A stretch of 64,000 nucleotides of DNA, taken from Sphingobacterium corticibacter (GTDB lineage: Bacteria; Bacteroidota; Bacteroidia; Sphingobacteriales; Sphingobacteriaceae). The position numbers were made by a program, and so were the translations under genes. Shown one piece after another: positions 29,054-40,000 of the stretch. The stretch's first letter is position 1; every line of letters begins with the position of its first letter. The stretch spans positions 186,001-250,000 of the forward strand of contig NZ_QDKG01000005.1 of NCBI RefSeq assembly GCF_003076635.1, in the 5' to 3' direction. The notes below the pieces were generated by a model that saw nothing but the letters and a program-made list of their open reading frames with translations, was not told the DNA's origin and made no database searches.

Positions 29054-32000
29054 GTGTTAGATAGTATTATCAGATTTAGTATTAAGAACAAGATCATCAT
29101 CGGAATGATGACTTTAGTTCTAATTATTTGGGGTTTGTGGAGCGCCTCCAAACTACCTATAGATGCCGTACCAGACATTACCAACAATCAGGTGCAAATA
29201 TTTACCTCTTGTCCCACTTTAGCCGGACAAGAAGTCGAGCAATTGGTCACTTTTCCAATAGAACAAAGCATTACCAATATTCCAGACATAGAGGAAATCC
29301 GCAGTATTTCGCGTTTTGGACTTTCGGTAATTACTGTCGTATTCAAAGAAAGTGTAAATATTTACTTTGCTCGCCAACTGATCAACGAACGTTTGAGCGA
29401 AGCATTAGAAAATATTCCAACCGGCGTTGGCACACCAGAAATGGCGCCAGTGAGCACAGGTCTTGGTGAAGTGTATCAATACATCATTCACCCTAAAAAA
29501 GGAAGCGAAGATAAGTACACCGCAAAAGACCTGCGTACGATGCAAGATTGGATCGTTGCACGGCAATTATATGGTACGCCAGGTATTGCCGAAGTCAATA
29601 GTTTTGGTGGCGAACTTAAGCAGTACGAGGTCGCTGTGAATACAGACCGCCTGCGTGCTATGGGTGTCACTATTCCAGAGGTGTTCACAGCTTTGGAAAA
29701 CAATAATCAAAATACTGGAGGAGCTTATATCGACAAAAAACCAAATGCTTATTTCATTCGTGGAATTGGTTTGGTAACGACTATCGAAGACGTCAAAAAT
29801 ATTCCTGTGAAGATTAACGATGGGATTCCGATACTGATAAAAGATGTAGCGGAAGTAGATTTTGGTAGCGCTGTACGTTATGGTGCACTTACATTTAATG
29901 GTGAAGTCGATGCAGTAGGTGGAGTGGTGATGATGCTCAAAGGCGAAAACAGCAATGAAGTTGTCAATCGCGTCAAAGCAAAGTTGCCTACTATACAAAA
30001 TTCTCTTCCCGAAGATGTGGTCATCGAAGCTTATCTAGATAGAACTGATCTAGTAGGAAAAGCCATCAAAACTGTAGAGAAAAATCTGATTGAAGGTGCC
30101 TTGATTGTCATTTTTGTACTTGTCATTTTTCTGGGCAATTTACGTGCAGGTTTGATTGTCGCATCGGCGATTCCTCTGGCGTTACTTTTCGCGCTGGGTA
30201 TGATGAACGTATTCGATGTCAGTGCCAACCTTATGAGCTTAGGTGCTATTGATTTTGGACTAATCGTCGATGGTGCGGTCATCGTCGTAGAAGCGACCTT
30301 GCATCATCTGGGATTGCGAAAAAGCACCCAACGGCTTACACAGGCGGAGATGGATGAGGAAGTATTTAATTCTGCAGCCAAAATACGCACGCAAGCCGCC
30401 TTTGGCGAAATCATTATTTTAATTGTATACATCCCTATCCTCACGCTTGTGGGAGTTGAGGGCAAAATGTTTACACCAATGGCTCAAACAGTAGCTTTCG
30501 CCATCTTTGGAGCACTCATCCTATCACTCACCTATATACCGATGATGTGTGCTTTATTCTTACCAAAACAATGGGACGGTAAGAAAACCTGGAGCGATCG
30601 TTTTGTAGACAAACTGCACTTCGTGTATGAGCCGTTGTTGCAAAAAGCAATTCGTGTAAAATACATCATTATTACGGCTACGGTCGCACTATTTGCATTC
30701 AGTCTTTTTCTTTTCGGGCGTATGGGTGCCGAGTTCATTCCGCAGCTGCAAGAAGGCGACTTTGCTTTTCATTGTATTCTACCACAGGGAAGTTCTTTAA
30801 GTCAAAGTATCGAAACATCAATGCAAGCATCTCGCATTATCCGCGAATTTGAAGAGGTAGATATGGTCGTCGGCAAAACCGGTGCTGCAGAAGTACCTAC
30901 CGATCCGATGCCACCTGAAGCAACGGATCTGATGGTCGTGTTGAAACCGCAAGAAGAATGGACTTCTGGTCGATCATTCAATGAGCTTGGCGATGCCATT
31001 ATGGAAAAACTAGAAGTTATACCAGGTGTATTTTTCGAAAAAAATCAACCGATACAAATGCGCTTCAATGAATTGATGACTGGTATTAGGCAAGATGTGG
31101 CAGTAAAAATATTTGGGGAAGATATGGATAGCTTAGCTACCTATGCCAACCGTGTCAGTCAAATCATACAATCTGTCAATGGAGCCACGACGCCTCAGGT
31201 AGAACAGGTAAGTGGACTTCCGCAAATAAACATTGAATACAATCGTACAAAAATGGCTAATTACGGTCTCACCGTACGTGACGTCAATGATATTGTAAGT
31301 ACAGCATTTGCTGGAAAAAGTGCCGGTGTCATCTATGAAAATGAAAGAAGATTCGATTTGGTCGTCAGGTTGGACAAAGCAAAACGTACCAGTATAGATG
31401 ATGTAAGTAATCTGATGATTCCTACCTTGCAAGGTACTCAAATACCATTATACCAAGTCGCGCAAGTAGAATACAAATTAGGTCCTGCGCAAATTAGTCG
31501 CGAAGAGGGCAAGCGCCGTATCGTAATTGGATTCAACGTAGCGGGACGTGATGTACAAAGTGTGGTAGAAGAAATTCAACAAAAATTATCTACCGATGTA
31601 CAGTTGCCGACAGGATACTATTTCACCTATGGTGGTCAATTCGAGAATCTGCAAAAAGCAACCGATAGGTTGATTATTGCGGTACCCGTGTCTTTACTTT
31701 TAATCTTTATGTTATTGTATTTCACGTTCCATTCGTTTAAGCAAGCAGCGCTCATCTTTACCGCTATTCCTATGAGTGCCATTGGAGGTATCTTTGCATT
31801 ATTGATACGCGACATGAGCTTTAGCATCAGTGCCAGCATCGGTTTTATCGCCCTTTTCGGCGTGGCGGTGCTCAATGGAATTGTATTGATTGGCAAGTTC
31901 AATCAGCTTGAAAAAGAAGGTGTGGACGACGTCTTTGAACGTGTCAAGGAAGGTACAAAAATACGCCTAAGACCCGTTTTGATGACCGCAGCAGTAGCTT

Positions 32001-33415
32001 CGCTCGGATTTCTTCCAATGGCGATCAGTACTAGTGCAGGCGCCGAAGTACAAAAACCGCTGGCCACAGTAGTTATTGGAGGTTTGGTATCTGCTACCTT
32101 CTTGACGTTATTTGTTCTACCTTTATTATATATCATTCTATATACCAAGTTTGACTGGAGAAGACCAAGAAAAGCTGTTGTGGCAACTCTGGTTAGTATT
32201 GTAGCACTTCTTTTTGTAGCGAGTAATCCATTGCAGGCGCAAGAAAGGCTTACGATTGATCAGGCGATAGAGCAAGCCATTTCTGCTAATCTCGGCATAC
32301 AATCACGTACGCTAGATATTAGTGCCGCGGAAAGTTTACGCAAAACGGCTGGGGAACTTCCAAAAGCCAATTTCAATTTTCAATATGGGCAAAATGAGGG
32401 TTTCGAGCTGAATGATGGTTTTATGATTAGTCAAACCATTCCTTTTCCTTCGTTGTTCGGTGCCAAGCGCAATGCTGCCGATGCCCGCATCGGCGCTTCG
32501 AAGTTGGATCGGGCGATCTCCATCAATGAATTGAAAAAGCAGGTGCGCACCTTTTATTATCAAATAGCTTTTTACGATCAGAATGCCGCAACTTTAAAAT
32601 CGTTGGACAGCATTTACCAAGATTTCATCAAGATCGCGGAGCTCCGATACCGTACAGGAGATACACCCAAAGTGGATATAAGTACAGCCGAAACAAAGCG
32701 CGGTGAAATCACCGTCATGCTGGTGCAAAATGACATTTCGCGCAAAAACGCCATGCAAAGCCTTCGTTTATTATTGGGTAACCCAGCTGGGTTAGCGCTT
32801 AGCGCTGAACGCGAATATACGCCGCTCACTTTGCAAAATAGTGCAGATAGTAATTTCGTAGCTACAAATCCCACGATTCAAGCCATCTATCAGCAAGCCA
32901 AAATTGCGGAGCAAGATCAGAAGGTAGAAAGAGCTACGGGCTTGCCCGATTTTACCCTTGGTTACAACAATATTTCGTTGATCGGTAATTTAACGAGAAA
33001 CGGTGTAGAACAATATTACGGTCGCGGTCAGCGCTTTAGTTTTGTCGATGTCGGCGTTACCATTCCCATTACCTATGGTGCTACCAAAGCGCGTATAAAA
33101 TCTTTGGATTTTCAAAAACAGGCCAATATTGCGGCAGCAGAATGGCAAGAAGATCAGCTGAAGACGGAGCATGCCAATACATTAAGAGCGTACGAACAAA
33201 GTCTCTATCAATACCGTTACTTTAGAGACCAAGCATTGCCTAATGCCGAAGAGATCATTTCGGCGGCGCAATTAAGCTATCGTACCGGCGATATTACGTA
33301 CATGGAATATTTATTCTCATTGCAGACGGCCACCGACGTAAAACTCAATTACTTAAAAAGCATACAGCAAGTAAACGATGCTGTGATCCAAATTTACTAT
33401 CTCATCAATAAATAG
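29054..33415 (+). CDS. czcA: CzcA-type heavy-metal RND pump fused to a CzcC/TolC outer-membrane channel
   Basis: 1453 aa from the GTG at 29054 (VLDSIIRFSIKNKIIIG, the usual CzcA start); the ATG at 28985 is an alternative adding 23 unlike residues. Residues 1-1040 are a full RND permease. Its TM4 motif DFGLIVDGAVIVVE keeps the two Asp and one Glu of CzcA, so divalent ions (Zn, Co, Cd, Ni) are likelier than Cu(I). Residues about 1041-1063 form a signal-peptide-like hydrophobic stretch ending LQAQ. Residues 1064-1453 are an outer-membrane factor domain (LTIDQAIEQAISANLGIQ...TGDITYMEYLFSLQ, given as ends). It is followed 7 bases later by the adaptor. Confidence 0.93.
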   Translation: MLDSIIRFSIKNKIIIGMMTLVLIIWGLWSASKLPIDAVPDITNNQVQIFTSCPTLAGQEVEQLVTFPIEQSITNIPDIEEIRSISRFGLSVITVVFKESVNIYFARQLINERLSEALENIPTGVGTPEMAPVSTGLGEVYQYIIHPKKGSEDKYTAKDLRTMQDWIVARQLYGTPGIAEVNSFGGELKQYEVAVNTDRLRAMGVTIPEVFTALENNNQNTGGAYIDKKPNAYFIRGIGLVTTIEDVKNIPVKINDGIPILIKDVAEVDFGSAVRYGALTFNGEVDAVGGVVMMLKGENSNEVVNRVKAKLPTIQNSLPEDVVIEAYLDRTDLVGKAIKTVEKNLIEGALIVIFVLVIFLGNLRAGLIVASAIPLALLFALGMMNVFDVSANLMSLGAIDFGLIVDGAVIVVEATLHHLGLRKSTQRLTQAEMDEEVFNSAAKIRTQAAFGEIIILIVYIPILTLVGVEGKMFTPMAQTVAFAIFGALILSLTYIPMMCALFLPKQWDGKKTWSDRFVDKLHFVYEPLLQKAIRVKYIIITATVALFAFSLFLFGRMGAEFIPQLQEGDFAFHCILPQGSSLSQSIETSMQASRIIREFEEVDMVVGKTGAAEVPTDPMPPEATDLMVVLKPQEEWTSGRSFNELGDAIMEKLEVIPGVFFEKNQPIQMRFNELMTGIRQDVAVKIFGEDMDSLATYANRVSQIIQSVNGATTPQVEQVSGLPQINIEYNRTKMANYGLTVRDVNDIVSTAFAGKSAGVIYENERRFDLVVRLDKAKRTSIDDVSNLMIPTLQGTQIPLYQVAQVEYKLGPAQISREEGKRRIVIGFNVAGRDVQSVVEEIQQKLSTDVQLPTGYYFTYGGQFENLQKATDRLIIAVPVSLLLIFMLLYFTFHSFKQAALIFTAIPMSAIGGIFALLIRDMSFSISASIGFIALFGVAVLNGIVLIGKFNQLEKEGVDDVFERVKEGTKIRLRPVLMTAAVASLGFLPMAISTSAGAEVQKPLATVVIGGLVSATFLTLFVLPLLYIILYTKFDWRRPRKAVVATLVSIVALLFVASNPLQAQERLTIDQAIEQAISANLGIQSRTLDISAAESLRKTAGELPKANFNFQYGQNEGFELNDGFMISQTIPFPSLFGAKRNAADARIGASKLDRAISINELKKQVRTFYYQIAFYDQNAATLKSLDSIYQDFIKIAELRYRTGDTPKVDISTAETKRGEITVMLVQNDISRKNAMQSLRLLLGNPAGLALSAEREYTPLTLQNSADSNFVATNPTIQAIYQQAKIAEQDQKVERATGLPDFTLGYNNISLIGNLTRNGVEQYYGRGQRFSFVDVGVTIPITYGATKARIKSLDFQKQANIAAAEWQEDQLKTEHANTLRAYEQSLYQYRYFRDQALPNAEEIISAAQLSYRTGDITYMEYLFSLQTATDVKLNYLKSIQQVNDAVIQIYYLINK

Positions 33416-33422
33416 TACCAAA

Positions 33423-34688
33423 ATGAAACGATATTTCAACATTATACTGCTTGTGTTTACCCTAACCTTTTCTGGGATAAGCCTGAACGCATGCAAATCA
33501 TCCGATCAAAAAGAAGAAAAAAGCGCGGCAAATGATGACGATGATCACGACGAAGAGTCGACGATCGCTGAGGTCACACAAGCTCAAATGGACGCTGTGG
33601 GCATTAAATTAGGTTCATTAGAATTCAAAAATCTGACCGCTAACATTACTGTAAACGGTTTTCTGCGGGTACCGAATCAAAATAAAGCAGACATCACCGC
33701 GTTGTATGGCGGTGTTATTAAAAACTTACGGGTAGAACTTGGCGAGAGAGTAAGCAAAGGTCAAGTGGTTGCTACAATCGAAAATCCTCAATTCGTACAG
33801 TTACAGGAAGAATACATCACAACAGCGAGTCGCATCACGCAAGCTGAACAGGAACTCAGTCGTCAACAAGAACTCAATGAAGGAAATGCGGGCGCAAAAC
33901 GAAATCTGCAAAATGCCAGTGCGGACTTGACCACGTTGCGCACGCGTCGCGCATCGCTGCGCCAGCAAATTATGATGATGGGGATCAACCCAGATCAAGT
34001 AAATGACAGTAATTTGCGCAATGTACTCAATGTGACAAGCCCGGTATCAGGTATTGTCAGTCAAGTGTATGGTAAAGTAGGTAGTTTCGTCGACGTATCC
34101 TCGCCTATTGCAGAGATCACCGACAATAGTCAGTTGCATCTCGATCTACAAATTTTTGAGAAAGATCTACCGAAAATTAAAGTTGGACAGGTTGTTGATT
34201 TTACGTTAACGAATAATCCAGCCACCGTATATAAGGCAAAAGTGTTTAATATTGGATCATCTTTTCAGAATGATAGCAAGACTATTGCGGTGCACAGCAC
34301 TATTCAAGGCGACAAAACAGGTCTTATTGATGGTATGAATATTACAGCAGCTTTGAGTATTGCCGATGTTATATCTATGGCTGTACCAGATGCATCCATA
34401 GTCGAGGCAGATGGGAAATTTTACATTTTCGTGCAAGTCGACACGAAGGAAGCAGAACCACATGTACATGTAGAGGGAGAAGATCATGATGACATCAACG
34501 ATGAAAATGATCACGAACCAGAATTCAGCTTTGAGAAGATCGAAGTAGCAAAGGGCGTCTCTTATATGGGATACACTGGCATAACTCCTGCGAAAGAAAT
34601 TTCGAAAGCTGCTAAAATTGTTATCAGTGGAGGATTTTTCATCAATGCGAAGTTAAGTGATAGCGGCGAAGAGGGCCATGCGCATTAA
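33423..34688 (+). CDS. czcB: CzcB-type periplasmic metal efflux adaptor, lipoprotein
   Basis: 421 aa; couples the RND permease to the channel domain. The lipobox ISLNAC gives Cys24. It is followed by an acidic/His stretch (DDDDHDEE). Lipoyl halves are NLRVELGERVSKGQVVATIENP and VTSPVSGIVSQVYGKVG, with a coiled coil between (EEYITTASRITQAEQELSRQ). Near the C-terminus a His/Asp/Glu-rich insert (HVHVEGEDHDD...ENDHE) may bind metal before export. Starts 7 bases after the czcA fusion gene, so surely co-transcribed. Confidence 0.92.
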   Translation: MKRYFNIILLVFTLTFSGISLNACKSSDQKEEKSAANDDDDHDEESTIAEVTQAQMDAVGIKLGSLEFKNLTANITVNGFLRVPNQNKADITALYGGVIKNLRVELGERVSKGQVVATIENPQFVQLQEEYITTASRITQAEQELSRQQELNEGNAGAKRNLQNASADLTTLRTRRASLRQQIMMMGINPDQVNDSNLRNVLNVTSPVSGIVSQVYGKVGSFVDVSSPIAEITDNSQLHLDLQIFEKDLPKIKVGQVVDFTLTNNPATVYKAKVFNIGSSFQNDSKTIAVHSTIQGDKTGLIDGMNITAALSIADVISMAVPDASIVEADGKFYIFVQVDTKEAEPHVHVEGEDHDDINDENDHEPEFSFEKIEVAKGVSYMGYTGITPAKEISKAAKIVISGGFFINAKLSDSGEEGHAH

Positions 34689-34836
34689 AATAAATTAAAT
34701 GGAACCTAAAATCCCAACACGTGACTAACTTCATATAAATAGCTAGTTACCTGCCACTTACTTCTACTTGAAGAATTGGTTATCGATCATGTTACTTGCG
34801 GCGCAGAAACGTTGAGCAAGTTCTAATTAAATTAAG

Positions 34837-36894
34837 ATGAAACATCAACATACATATAATGACAAAGGTGAACGACTTTGCTGCAACCAGACCGAGAAAG
34901 TATACACTAAGGCTGGCGCCGAAAATCTTTTGCACCGAAAAGGAAATGCCGTAAAACCGATCGAACAGAATAAACATGTACATAGCGATGATGATGGGCA
35001 TGATCATAGTCATGACGACGATGCGAGCTCTTGGAAGCTATTTCTTGCACCTACTTCAGCACTCATCTTGCTGTTGTTGGCAATCAGCTTTGATAACAAC
35101 TGGCTCAAATCAGCTTGGTTTGTAGAGACCAACAGACTTCTTTGGTATGTTGTTACGTATTTGATTGTAGGATTTCCTGTACTGAAAGATGCTGTTCGCA
35201 GTATGATTAAAGGAGAAGTATTCTCTGAGTTTTTCTTGATGAGCATTGCTACGTTAGGTGCATTTTATATTGGAGAATACCCAGAGGCAGTCGCTGTCAT
35301 GCTATTTTACGCAGTAGGCGAAGTGTTTCAGACTTTAGCCGTTTCCCGCGCAAAAAACAACATCAAAACCTTGCTAGATCAGCGACCAGACGAAGTTACC
35401 ATCTTGGAAAACAACACACCAAAAACCATTAAAGCAGAGTTGGCCAACATTGGTGATATCATCCAACTAAAACCAGGCGAAAAACTGGGGCTTGACGGAG
35501 AATTATTATCTGAGCGCGCCACCTTCAATACTGCAGCGCTCACCGGTGAGAGCAAACCTGATACTAAGACAAAAGGTGAAGCTGTATTTGCAGGGATGAT
35601 CAATTTGAATACAGCCAGCCAAGTGCAAGTAACCGTAGCATATACCGACAGTAAACTCAGCAAAATTTTAGAATTAGTGCAAGATGCTACTTCGCAAAAA
35701 GCGCCTACGGAGCTTTTCATCCGAAAATTTGCAAAAGTATACACCCCAATTGTAGTCATTTGCGCCATTGCAATAACACTGCTACCCTATTTCGTAGTAG
35801 ACAATTATGAGTTCAATGACTGGTTGTATCGTGCGTTGGTTTTTTTGGTGATTTCGTGTCCTTGTGCATTAGTAATCTCCATTCCCTTAGGTTATTTCGG
35901 TGGAATAGGAGCGGCCAGTCGGAATGGGATTTTGTTCAAAGGAAGTAATTTTTTAGATGCGCTGGCCAATGTACAACATATCGTGATGGACAAAACAGGC
36001 ACCATGACGGAGGGAGTTTTCCAAGTGCAAGAGGTAAAATTTGATGCAGCGCTTGATGAAAAACAGATCCTACAATTCGTGAACTCCATAGAAAGTATGA
36101 GCACGCATCCAGTCGCTACCGCTATTCACGAATATGTGGGCGAAGTGGATCATTCGATCACATTAGAAGATGCAGAAGAGATATCCGGACATGGCTTACG
36201 CGCTGTAGTGGATGGAAAAGAATTGCTTGTCGGTAATTTTAAGCTGATGGATAAGTTCAAGATAAAGCATCAGGTTGATGTTGCCTCCATCATTTATACC
36301 GTGATTGCGGTCGCCTACGGCGGCAAATTCGTTGGATACATCACGATTGCAGATAGCATAAAAGATACTGCTTTGGAAACCATTAAACAGCTCGATCAAT
36401 TAAATGTTCGCAGTACGATGCTAAGTGGAGACAAAACCAGTGTGGTACAATATGTGGCGCAACAACTGAACATCGGGCAAGCGTATGGTGATTTATTACC
36501 AGAAGATAAAGTCGATAAAGTAAACGCCATCAAAAACAAGAATGAATCGGTGGCATTTGTTGGTGATGGCATCAATGATGCTCCGGTCGTGGCGCTTAGT
36601 GATGTGGGTATTGCCATGGGCGGATTAGGAAGTGATGCTACGATCGAAACCGCTGATGTCGTGATTCAAGACGATAATCCGCTAAAAATTGCCATGGCGA
36701 TTCGAATTGGCAAAAAGACGAAACAAATTGTATGGCAGAATATTACCTTGGCTTTCGTGGTGAAAGGAATTGTTTTGATATTGGGCGCTGGCGGTTTGGC
36801 GACCATGTGGGAAGCGGTTTTTGCCGATGTCGGCGTTTCCTTGATCGCTATTCTTAACGCGATCCGAATACTTCGGAATAATTTTGAATCTTAA
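34837..36894 (+). CDS. P1B-type heavy-metal ATPase (Zn/Cd/Pb type)
   Basis: ATP-driven export of soft divalent metals across the inner membrane, complementing the Czc pump. The 685 aa lack the usual HMA domain. The N-terminus has a Cys pair (ERLCC) and a His/Asp-rich run (HVHSDDDGHDHSHDDD). The TM metal site is CPC at 342-344, phosphorylation is at Asp385 in DKTGT, and the hinge is GDGINDAP. The last TMs show VVKGIVLILG and FADVGVSLIAILNAIRIL, with the Lys and Asp typical of the ZntA/CadA subgroup. It starts 148 bases after czcB and is followed by a terminator. Confidence 0.92.
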   Translation: MKHQHTYNDKGERLCCNQTEKVYTKAGAENLLHRKGNAVKPIEQNKHVHSDDDGHDHSHDDDASSWKLFLAPTSALILLLLAISFDNNWLKSAWFVETNRLLWYVVTYLIVGFPVLKDAVRSMIKGEVFSEFFLMSIATLGAFYIGEYPEAVAVMLFYAVGEVFQTLAVSRAKNNIKTLLDQRPDEVTILENNTPKTIKAELANIGDIIQLKPGEKLGLDGELLSERATFNTAALTGESKPDTKTKGEAVFAGMINLNTASQVQVTVAYTDSKLSKILELVQDATSQKAPTELFIRKFAKVYTPIVVICAIAITLLPYFVVDNYEFNDWLYRALVFLVISCPCALVISIPLGYFGGIGAASRNGILFKGSNFLDALANVQHIVMDKTGTMTEGVFQVQEVKFDAALDEKQILQFVNSIESMSTHPVATAIHEYVGEVDHSITLEDAEEISGHGLRAVVDGKELLVGNFKLMDKFKIKHQVDVASIIYTVIAVAYGGKFVGYITIADSIKDTALETIKQLDQLNVRSTMLSGDKTSVVQYVAQQLNIGQAYGDLLPEDKVDKVNAIKNKNESVAFVGDGINDAPVVALSDVGIAMGGLGSDATIETADVVIQDDNPLKIAMAIRIGKKTKQIVWQNITLAFVVKGIVLILGAGGLATMWEAVFADVGVSLIAILNAIRILRNNFES

Positions 36895-36934
36895 CAGATA
36901 ACAAATATCATCAAACAATGTAGGTTGAAAATAC

Positions 36935-36977
36935 AAGAGCTGGATGATTTCGATCAAATCATCCAGCTCTTTTTTTA
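36935..36977. terminator. Terminator after the metal ATPase gene
   Basis: AAGAGCTGGATGATTT pairs with AAATCATCCAGCTCTT around a 5-nt loop, followed by T7. The A-rich left flank also gives a U tract on the minus strand, where it may serve the convergent Oar-like receptor gene. Confidence 0.88.
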
Positions 36978-37023
36978 TTGTTTAGTTAGAAAAGTTATTG
37001 CCTAGCTCAGTCTAATCAATTCC

Positions 37024-40000
37024 TTAAAAACTGTATCTGAGACCAAACTGCATCTGCCAACGTGAAGCAAAGAAATCACGCGAATAATTCGTGACGTTAC
37101 CCTCACTAAAAGTATATTGCGGATAAGCGGTAGCCGAGCCCGCCTGACCCTCAACAGGCGTAAGCCCTATACTTGATGTTGAATTGAATGTATTTGGTGC
37201 GAAATATTGAATGCCCCAATTTTTAGACAAGAGATTGGTAAGGTTAATGATATCATATGTGAATGTGATCGTCTGTGTACGTTTACCTTCTCGAATAATA
37301 TGGTAATCTTGCGAAAACCTAAAATCAGCTTGGTAATTCCACGGTGTACGTGCTCCGTTACGCTCTGTAAATTTTCCGCGTCGACCTCGCAAATAGCTAT
37401 CACTATCGATGTATGCATCGAAGGCAGCTGCCTGCGCTCTACCAGCATCGGTTGCTGCAAAAAACATTGCAGTCTCCTCCAATAATGGAATGTAGGCCAA
37501 ACCAACGTTTTGTCCTGTACCATTGGTCGTTCTGTTTACAAATCCTAGCGTGTAGGGCAAACCCGATTGTGCATTAAAGAATAGCGAAAAGTTGGAAATC
37601 CACTTTCCACTACTCATCCACTCTGTTCTATAGTTCATCGTATTGACGATGCGATGACGGATATCAAAATTGGAATAAGCGAGTTGTGGATCATTGGGAT
37701 TGAGCGCTTGATTCATCTGCCAGTTCGACTCCATAGAGTTACGTATACCATTGGTAATATCTTTAGATTGCCCGTAGGTATAGGCTGCCATTAGATCAAA
37801 TCCCATTGGAAAACTCTTTGCCACTTGCCCCGTGATACTATAGCGATATCCTTTGTTGGTATTAGACAATAAATACGCGCTGGTATATGCCGGATTAATG
37901 GCCTGTGAACCATCTAAGGCACGATAAATCGGTTGTTGACGATCGGTGTCGTAGGGCATATAGATTGGATTATCTTTCAGATTGATAAATTGAAATTTCA
38001 AATCGCTGATTACTTTAGTGTAAATTCCTTCCAATGTAAATTTCCAGCGATCTTCAGTCAGGTAATCAAACGCTAAATGACTTCGCCAAGCTTGTGGCAT
38101 TTTAAAATTATTATCAATCAAATCCACTTGGGTTGCGCTCAAGGCATTATTAGGATCTACACCCTGCTTCCGCACGAAGCCGGCCGCCCCCTCCCCTGTC
38201 ATGGAGTCACTAATCGGATCAGATCCAGGTGCCGGCATGCTAGGATTATCGCCAGTGTAAGTATATCTTCTATCAAATGCACCAAAGCTATCCCCATTAT
38301 TATAATAGGCATATCCCAGCCAAGCAAAAGGAATCCGACCAGTAAATATGCCACTACCTCCGCGCATGATCAATTGATTCGTACCAAATACATCATAATT
38401 AAATCCTAATCGAGGAGATACTTGGATCTGACCAAGAAAGTCATTACGAATCGCAGACGGTTGAGTATACGTAAAGGTTGTTCCATACTGCGGATCTATG
38501 GGAGAATCGGTCGTTTTTTCACTTAAAATTGGTTTACTGGGCATCTGCGCCATATCAAATCGTATACCCGGCGATAGACGTAAGTTCTGCCCGATCTGTA
38601 TATCATCCTGCGCGTACAGACTATATAAGTTGACGTTAAAGTTCGCTGGAGGATTGTCCACAAGGCTTTCACGGGAGTTATCGTCATAATTGAAATTGGT
38701 TCGGACACGGCTTGGCTGATTGTTCAAAAAAGCGTCAACGCTACCATAATTTACACGACCATTCCAAGCGTTGACAAATCCATAATTGATATTGTAAAAC
38801 TCATTGTGTGTACCAAACGTGAATTGATGATTGTCTTTTACCCAGGTGAAGTTGTTAGTCAACTCAAAAGTCCGTTGTCGGAGATCAAAAATGCTAGCTT
38901 CTCGATCGGTACCTAGAAAGATCGTTCCTCCACCAGAAGAAATTTCAATCTGCGGAAATGCAGGATCGGAAGATGGTCTTCTGTAATCGTGAATATTCGA
39001 ATATCCAAGTAAGAAACTATTGGACATCGAGCTATTAAAATGACTCTTCAATTCAGCTACTGTAGAATTTTGATTATTGACTTGTCTAAAATCTATGCCT
39101 CCGAAACGGAAATTCTGCTGATCGCGCTCTAAATTAGTGGCCTGGGAAAGAATCGTATTATTGCGAACCGATAAATTGTGTTTGTCATTAATAATCCAAT
39201 CCACGCGGTTAAAAAATTTGTTTGAGCGAGAGTAGGTATTGTAATCGCCATACTCACCTGCATCTAGGTTATAACGACTAAATAAGTAATCGGTAATCTG
39301 TTGTGCCTGTTCTAGGTTGATGACCGGCATATCTTCCGAACCCGCGGCCAAAATCACTGGATCTTGTCGTCGCGTAATTTCTTGATTGGTGAAGAAAAAT
39401 AATTTGTTGCGAATGATTGGAAAACCCAAACGAAAACCCGTTTGGTATTCGTAAAAGGAAGAAGGCATACTGGAATTATCTCCAGCACGATTCCGACCGG
39501 TAATGGCTGCATTTCTTCCAAACCCATACACCGATCCAGTGACCTCATTAGATCCGCTACGTGTGACCGCATTGATACTTCCGCCTAGAAAATTTCCAAT
39601 CTTTACATCAAATGGTGCAAGATATACTTGTATATCTTGAATCGCATCCAGCGAGACGGGATTCGTTCGCGTACTGCTTCCCGGTTGTCCGGAAGTATTT
39701 CCCTGCCCACCTAACGATGGACTGAAACCAATGGCGTCATTGTTGATTGCACCATCCAACGTGACGTTGTTATACCGAAAATTGGTCCCCATAAATGAAT
39801 TATTGGAACTCTGCGGTGTAGTGCGGGTAAAATCTTGCAAACTACGACTGATGGAAGGCATTCTCTTGATTTGCGCCTCACTGATTCGTGTGCCGCCTCT
39901 CACATTCTGATTTACCCTCCCATTCACGACTACATCATCGATCAATGCTGATTCTTCCATCAAGATAAAATTGTAACTGGATAATCCCAGACTCAAATTT

